From assembly GCF_049310885.1 (NCBI RefSeq), contig NZ_JBMDYO010000007.1, positions 1 through 64,000 of the forward strand: a DNA stretch of 64,000 nucleotides. Reading direction: 5' to 3'. Positions 60,266 to 64,000 of the stretch are shown here, one piece after another (position 1 is the stretch's first letter; each line of letters begins with the position of its first letter). The position numbers and the translations under genes were made by a program. The stretch comes from CAYZJV01 sp049310885. GTDB taxonomy: Bacteria > Spirochaetota > Spirochaetia > Sphaerochaetales > Sphaerochaetaceae. Under the pieces are notes generated by a model. It was not told the origin of the DNA, did not search any database, and saw only the letters and a list, made by a program, of their open reading frames with translations.

Positions 60266-61730
60266 AGGACTTCTGTATCTCCTGTGCAACGATTTCCGAA
60301 GCTATGAGTACCATCGGAACCCCAACACCTGGGTGAGTATACTGTCCGGTGTAAAAGAGGTTTTTTATCTTCTTACTCCGGTTAGAAGGCCTGAAGATCG
60401 CCGTCTGCATCAAGGTATGTGATAGCCCAAGAGCGGTACCCTTGAATGCATGATAATCCTCTATGAAATCCCGATGGGTATATATCCGCTTTACTGCGAC
60501 ATCCTTGGTAAGATCCTCACCCGTAACTTCCTTCACATGCTCCAATACGTGAGCAAGGTAGGCCTCCCGCTGTTCGTCGGAATCATCCAAGGCTGGTGCA
60601 ACAGGAACAAGGAGAAATACATTCTCTCCACCTTCGGGAGCCGATTTAGGGTCGGTCTTTGAGATGCAACTCAAGTAAAAACAAGGATTCTCAGGCCAAG
60701 CAGGATCCTTGAAAATCGTATCGAAATGGGCATGCCAATTTTCTGCGAAGTAGAGATTGTGGTGCTCCAAGTTCTTTAGTTTCCGGTCAATTCCCAAGTA
60801 GGCAATGAACATCGATGGGGCCACCACCCGATTCTCCCAATAACGATCGCTATACTGAGATTCATTATCATGGAGAACTTCACGATCCATATGGTGGTAA
60901 TCGGCCCCCGAGACAACTACATCGGCCTCATAGTATCCCTTGGAAGTCTTGACCCCCATAGCCTTCCCGGCCTTGGTCTCAATTTCGACAACCTCCTCTC
61001 CCGTGACCAGAGTTACCCCCATTTCCTGGCAGAGTTTCACAAAACCTTGGGCAGCTCCTGCCATTCCGTCATTGGGAAAGAACACTCCCAGATTCAGATC
61101 AACGTGGCTCATGATCGAGTAGATGGCAGGGGCTTCTACTGGATTAGTGCCCAAGAATACCATTGCATACTCAAGAATCTGTCGGGCTCGACGATCTTCA
61201 ACATAGGAACCGACGAATTTATCCAATTTCTTGAATATACCGAGTCGTAAACCTTCGGTCATGATTCTCTTATTGAAAAATTCACCCAAGTGTTTGTAGT
61301 CTTTGTAAAGGAATTCTTTCATGGCTACCTCGTACTTGTAGGTAGCTTGCTCCATATATCGGGAAAGGGCTTCGCCCCCACCACTTTCGAAAGATTCAAA
61401 GAGGGCAATATTTTCCTCTTTTCGCGGACTCAGGGAAGCGGTCTCATCATTACCAAAGAAGACCTTGTAGTAAGGATCGAGCGGCAGGAGGTTAAAATAA
61501 TCTTTCCTCTCCTTGCCAAAAAGGGAAAAATAGCGCTCGAAGACCTCTGGCATGAGATACCATGAAGGCCCAAGATCGAAGGTATAACCACCCGATTTCC
61601 AGTGTCGTGCCCGACCACCGAGTGAATCGAGTTTCTCGAGGAGTGTGACTGACCAACCATCCCGAGCTAACAATGCCGCACTACTGAGGCCTCCGAAGCC
61701 TCCACCGACCACCACTGCCTTCTTTTTCAT
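60255..61730 (-). CDS. crtI: Phytoene desaturase
   Basis: This protein has 491 residues from ATG 61730 (MKKKAVVVGGGFGGLSSA). The FAD-binding GGGFGGLSSAALLARDG, the substrate region TFDLGPSWYLMPEVFERYF and the C-terminal YTGQYTHPGVGVPMVLIAS define the CrtI family. It makes lycopene or neurosporene from phytoene. It leads the minus-strand crtI-crtB-cruF operon, divergent from the lycopene cyclase gene across a 104-base promoter region. Confidence 0.94.
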   Translation of the reverse strand: MKKKAVVVGGGFGGLSSAALLARDGWSVTLLEKLDSLGGRARHWKSGGYTFDLGPSWYLMPEVFERYFSLFGKERKDYFNLLPLDPYYKVFFGNDETASLSPRKEENIALFESFESGGGEALSRYMEQATYKYEVAMKEFLYKDYKHLGEFFNKRIMTEGLRLGIFKKLDKFVGSYVEDRRARQILEYAMVFLGTNPVEAPAIYSIMSHVDLNLGVFFPNDGMAGAAQGFVKLCQEMGVTLVTGEEVVEIETKAGKAMGVKTSKGYYEADVVVSGADYHHMDREVLHDNESQYSDRYWENRVVAPSMFIAYLGIDRKLKNLEHHNLYFAENWHAHFDTIFKDPAWPENPCFYLSCISKTDPKSAPEGGENVFLLVPVAPALDDSDEQREAYLAHVLEHVKEVTGEDLTKDVAVKRIYTHRDFIEDYHAFKGTALGLSHTLMQTAIFRPSNRSKKIKNLFYTGQYTHPGVGVPMVLIASEIVAQEIQKSYGP

Positions 61731-61834
61731 AGATTGACAATACAAGATTTTTGAACACATTACAAGAAATATATGCTACCTTAGTGCCATAAGTAGTTGT
61801 AACGAGAGCCTTTTTATCCGAATGGAGGGTCTGT

Positions 61835-62527
61835 ATGAATCTATACCTGAGCATCACCATTGCAGTATTGGCTGCTCCCTTAGCCCTCTCGTTCGACAAA
61901 CGGGTTGCCTACTACACCCATTGGCGGCAATTGTTTCTCTCCATGATACCGGTGAGTACACTCTATATCGTTTGGGATATTCTGGTAACAGAACGGGGGG
62001 ATTGGGCTTTCGAAGCCGAATATGCCGGTTCTATTAGGATTTTTGGTCTTCCTCTCGGAGAGTGGATGTTCTTTATAGTAGTACCGTATGCATGCATCTT
62101 TATCCTTGAGGTCGCAAGGGCTTATTTTCCTGACAGAGAGTACAAAAACCCAAAAATGATCCGATATGTGGGAATCACTGCTGTAGGTATCTTCCTCGCT
62201 CTAGCTGTGCTGTTTAAAGATCTTGATTACACTATGCTTGCCTTGCTTTCCGTAGCTGTGTGGATCGGTGTGGCACTTATAGCAACCCCGTGGATATTCG
62301 GGCAAATACATACGCTGTGGTATTTTTTCCTCTCCATTGTAGCATTTCTACTAGTAAACGGAGTCCTTACCTACCTTCCCATAGTTACCTATAATCCTGA
62401 GGCCATTTGGGGTGTCCGAATCGTGAGTATTCCCCTTGAGGACCTCTTTTATAACATAGGCATGTTGGGACTTTTTCTCGTCAGTTATGAAGCCTGTGGA
62501 CGGTATTTGATAAGGAGAGAACACTGA
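61835..62527 (+). CDS. Lycopene cyclase, fused CrtYc/CrtYd type
   Basis: This protein has 230 residues, about seven membrane helices, and two internal copies of the cyclase repeat (WDILVTERGDW...GLPLGEWMFF and YNPEAIWGVRIVSIPLEDLFYN, with PLE-type acidic motifs). It is the single-chain equivalent of the CrtYc/CrtYd pair of actinobacteria and of the fungal/archaeal domain. It makes a beta-ionone ring on lycopene. GGAGGG precedes the ATG. Its stop overlaps the next gene by one base (TGATG). Confidence 0.88.
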   Translation: MNLYLSITIAVLAAPLALSFDKRVAYYTHWRQLFLSMIPVSTLYIVWDILVTERGDWAFEAEYAGSIRIFGLPLGEWMFFIVVPYACIFILEVARAYFPDREYKNPKMIRYVGITAVGIFLALAVLFKDLDYTMLALLSVAVWIGVALIATPWIFGQIHTLWYFFLSIVAFLLVNGVLTYLPIVTYNPEAIWGVRIVSIPLEDLFYNIGMLGLFLVSYEACGRYLIRREH

Positions 62528-64000
62528 TGGCATCCGATAAACCGATACGGGTAGTAGGAGGAGGATTCGGTGGGCTATCAGCAGCGATCGCTCTCGCTTC
62601 AGTTGGAAAGAGGGTCATCCTCCACGAAAAGCAAGAACAATTGGGAGGAAAAGCCAGTAGTAGGACCATAGGTGCATTCCGATTCGATACAGGGCCATCC
62701 CTTCTTACTCTTCCCGTCGTATTCGAACGATTGTTTGCCCTATCTGGTCACAAGATGGAAAATTATATTCCGATCGTACCGCTCTCTCCCCTTACCCACT
62801 ATTGGTTTTCCGATCATACCCATTTCACGAGCGATCTATTGGAACGATTCATTCCTACCCTGACAAAACATCTTTCCGTAACAGAAAAGGAGGTCTCACG
62901 CTACTTCTCTCATACGAAGAAAATTTGGGAGATCACCAACGGTGTTTTCCTTGAGAAATCCCTCCATACGGCATCGACCTACCTGTCGAAGAATACACTC
63001 GGATCGCTGTTGGGAATTGGTTATATTGATGCTTTTAGAAGTATGCATACAGCCAATGCCACCTCATTTTCTGATAGTAGGATGATCCAATTGTTGGACC
63101 GATACGGAACTTATAACGGATCCGATCCGTACAAGGCGCCTGCAACGCTCAATATGATTAGCTACGTGGAGCATGGATTGGGTGGATTCGGTGTCTCAAA
63201 CGGCATATATGGCATTATCGAAGGAATGGAAAAACTTGCTCGAGAGCTTGGTGTGGAGATCGAAACGAAGAGTGAGGTGGAAAAAATACTCTACAATCAC
63301 TCCAACAGGCATATTGAAGGTCTTTTGATAGCGGGAGAAAAGATCGAATGCGATTGCGTTGTTTCGGGTGTGGATGTCTCCACCTTATATGAAAAATTGC
63401 TGGATGACACCGAAGCCCCTTTAGCACAACGTTACAGGAGGCTGGCACCATCCTCATCTGCCCTAGTCTTCTATTGGGGAATCGATCGATCGTTTAATCA
63501 GCTCGGATTGCACAATATCTTCTTTTCAAGCGACTACAAACGGGAATTTGAGCAGATCCATCGATTTTCCCAAGTCCCCCTTGAACCAACGATCTATATC
63601 AATATCACCAGCAAGTTGACCCCAACCGATGCCCCACTAGGACAGGAGAACTGGTTTGTCCTAGTGAACGCACCATGTGATGATGGACGGGACTGGCAAG
63701 CCGAACTTCATGAGACTCGTATGCACATCATAAACAGATTGTCGAATATCCTGGATGTGGATCTAGGCACACATGTAGTGGCGGAAGATTCATGGACTCC
63801 TCGGCAGATAGCGGATGAGACAGGAAGCTACCGGGGAAGTCTGTATGGAATATCGTCGAACACAAAAATGGCAGCATTCCTCAGACACCCGAATTTTTCT
63901 CGTAGATATCGCGGGCTGTATCTATGCGGAGGAAGCGTCCATCCTGGTGGTGGCATGCCATTATCTGTGCAATCGGGGATGATCGCCGCGGAGTTACTGT
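62527..64000 (+). CDS. CrtI/CrtD-family carotenoid desaturase, 3' end outside window
   Basis: The frame is open from ATG 62527 to the right edge (491 residues read). The FAD motif is VVGGGFGGLSAAIALAS, with DTGPSLLTLPVVFERLF and the late CGGSVHPGGGMPLSVQSG motif of the CrtI/CrtD family. It differs clearly from the crtI product at 60255 (short PLSP region, ETGSYRGSLYGI). With a CruF-like hydratase present, a CrtD-type 3',4'-desaturase acting on the hydroxylated end is the best guess; a second phytoene desaturase or a ketolase-type member are alternatives. It is coupled to the cyclase gene. Confidence 0.85.
   Translation, partial: MASDKPIRVVGGGFGGLSAAIALASVGKRVILHEKQEQLGGKASSRTIGAFRFDTGPSLLTLPVVFERLFALSGHKMENYIPIVPLSPLTHYWFSDHTHFTSDLLERFIPTLTKHLSVTEKEVSRYFSHTKKIWEITNGVFLEKSLHTASTYLSKNTLGSLLGIGYIDAFRSMHTANATSFSDSRMIQLLDRYGTYNGSDPYKAPATLNMISYVEHGLGGFGVSNGIYGIIEGMEKLARELGVEIETKSEVEKILYNHSNRHIEGLLIAGEKIECDCVVSGVDVSTLYEKLLDDTEAPLAQRYRRLAPSSSALVFYWGIDRSFNQLGLHNIFFSSDYKREFEQIHRFSQVPLEPTIYINITSKLTPTDAPLGQENWFVLVNAPCDDGRDWQAELHETRMHIINRLSNILDVDLGTHVVAEDSWTPRQIADETGSYRGSLYGISSNTKMAAFLRHPNFSRRYRGLYLCGGSVHPGGGMPLSVQSGMIAAELL

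Noticed and set aside
1..64000. tRNA, rRNA or known riboswitch
   Set aside because: No T-loop-like GGTTCGAATCC pattern with acceptor pairing, no rRNA blocks and no recognised riboswitch core was found by eye; a covariance-model search would be decisive.

Overview
The window looks like a chromosome segment of a free-living, fermentative, carotenoid-making bacterium, most likely a spirochaete (Spirochaeta/Sphaerochaeta-like). This placement is inference. It rests on the gene mix: an Mrp-linked ferredoxin oxidoreductase, hexokinase plus phosphohexomutase, an archaeal-type UMP kinase, a CBS-containing pyrophosphatase and a hydroxy-torulene-type carotenoid set. No rRNA, tRNA or CRISPR array was seen.

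Region 1 (1-4.2 kb) is accessory. A phage tail-fibre-like gene, cut by the left edge, is followed by a small CxxC protein, a protein whose last 118 residues hold 31 cysteines, and a radical SAM/SPASM enzyme. All four are tightly coupled. This is the best candidate in the window for an undescribed system: a RiPP-like modification of a virion or tailocin component. A decayed serine-recombinase fragment closes the region.

Region 2 (4.3-18.8 kb, mostly minus strand) holds a two-component system, then an envelope quality-control operon of three SPFH proteins and a membrane-anchored parvulin. One of the SPFH proteins is fused to a cation diffusion facilitator. Next come a CadA-type metal ATPase with its CadC/ArsR regulator and a clear palindromic operator, a DUF4105 membrane protein and two small genes.

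Region 3 (19-24.9 kb) is a mobile element. It has two overlapping large serine recombinases and two small HTH/zinc-ribbon proteins whose domain also forms the C-terminus of the second recombinase. A 53-residue SHOCT-like protein lies among them, and SymE-like and ArsR genes follow.

Region 4 (25-35.95 kb, minus strand) is a 12-gene operon for an Mbx/Mbs-like respiratory complex. An Mrp Na+/H+ antiporter module joins NuoB/C/D/H-like subunits and a NuoI-GltD fusion. The catalytic subunit lacks the cysteine pairs needed to bind NiFe, so it is probably a ferredoxin:NAD(P)+ or sulfane oxidoreductase that pumps ions. Two antiporter subunits are fused into one 1080-residue protein.

Region 5 (36-58.7 kb) is mostly housekeeping: a P-type ATPase with a CPG motif, UMP kinase, a radical SAM protein, a patatin lipase, MTA/SAH nucleosidase, pyridoxal kinase, phosphohexomutase, hexokinase, exonuclease I, threonine breakdown (tdh-kbl) beside an XRE-cupin regulator, a frameshifted sugar symporter, prfA-prmC-rel, and a CBS-DHH pyrophosphatase.

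Region 6 (58.8-64 kb) is a carotenoid cluster: CruF-like hydratase, phytoene synthase, phytoene desaturase, a fused lycopene cyclase and a second CrtI/CrtD-like desaturase that runs off the right edge. Together these predict a monocyclic hydroxylated carotenoid such as a 1'-hydroxytorulene derivative.
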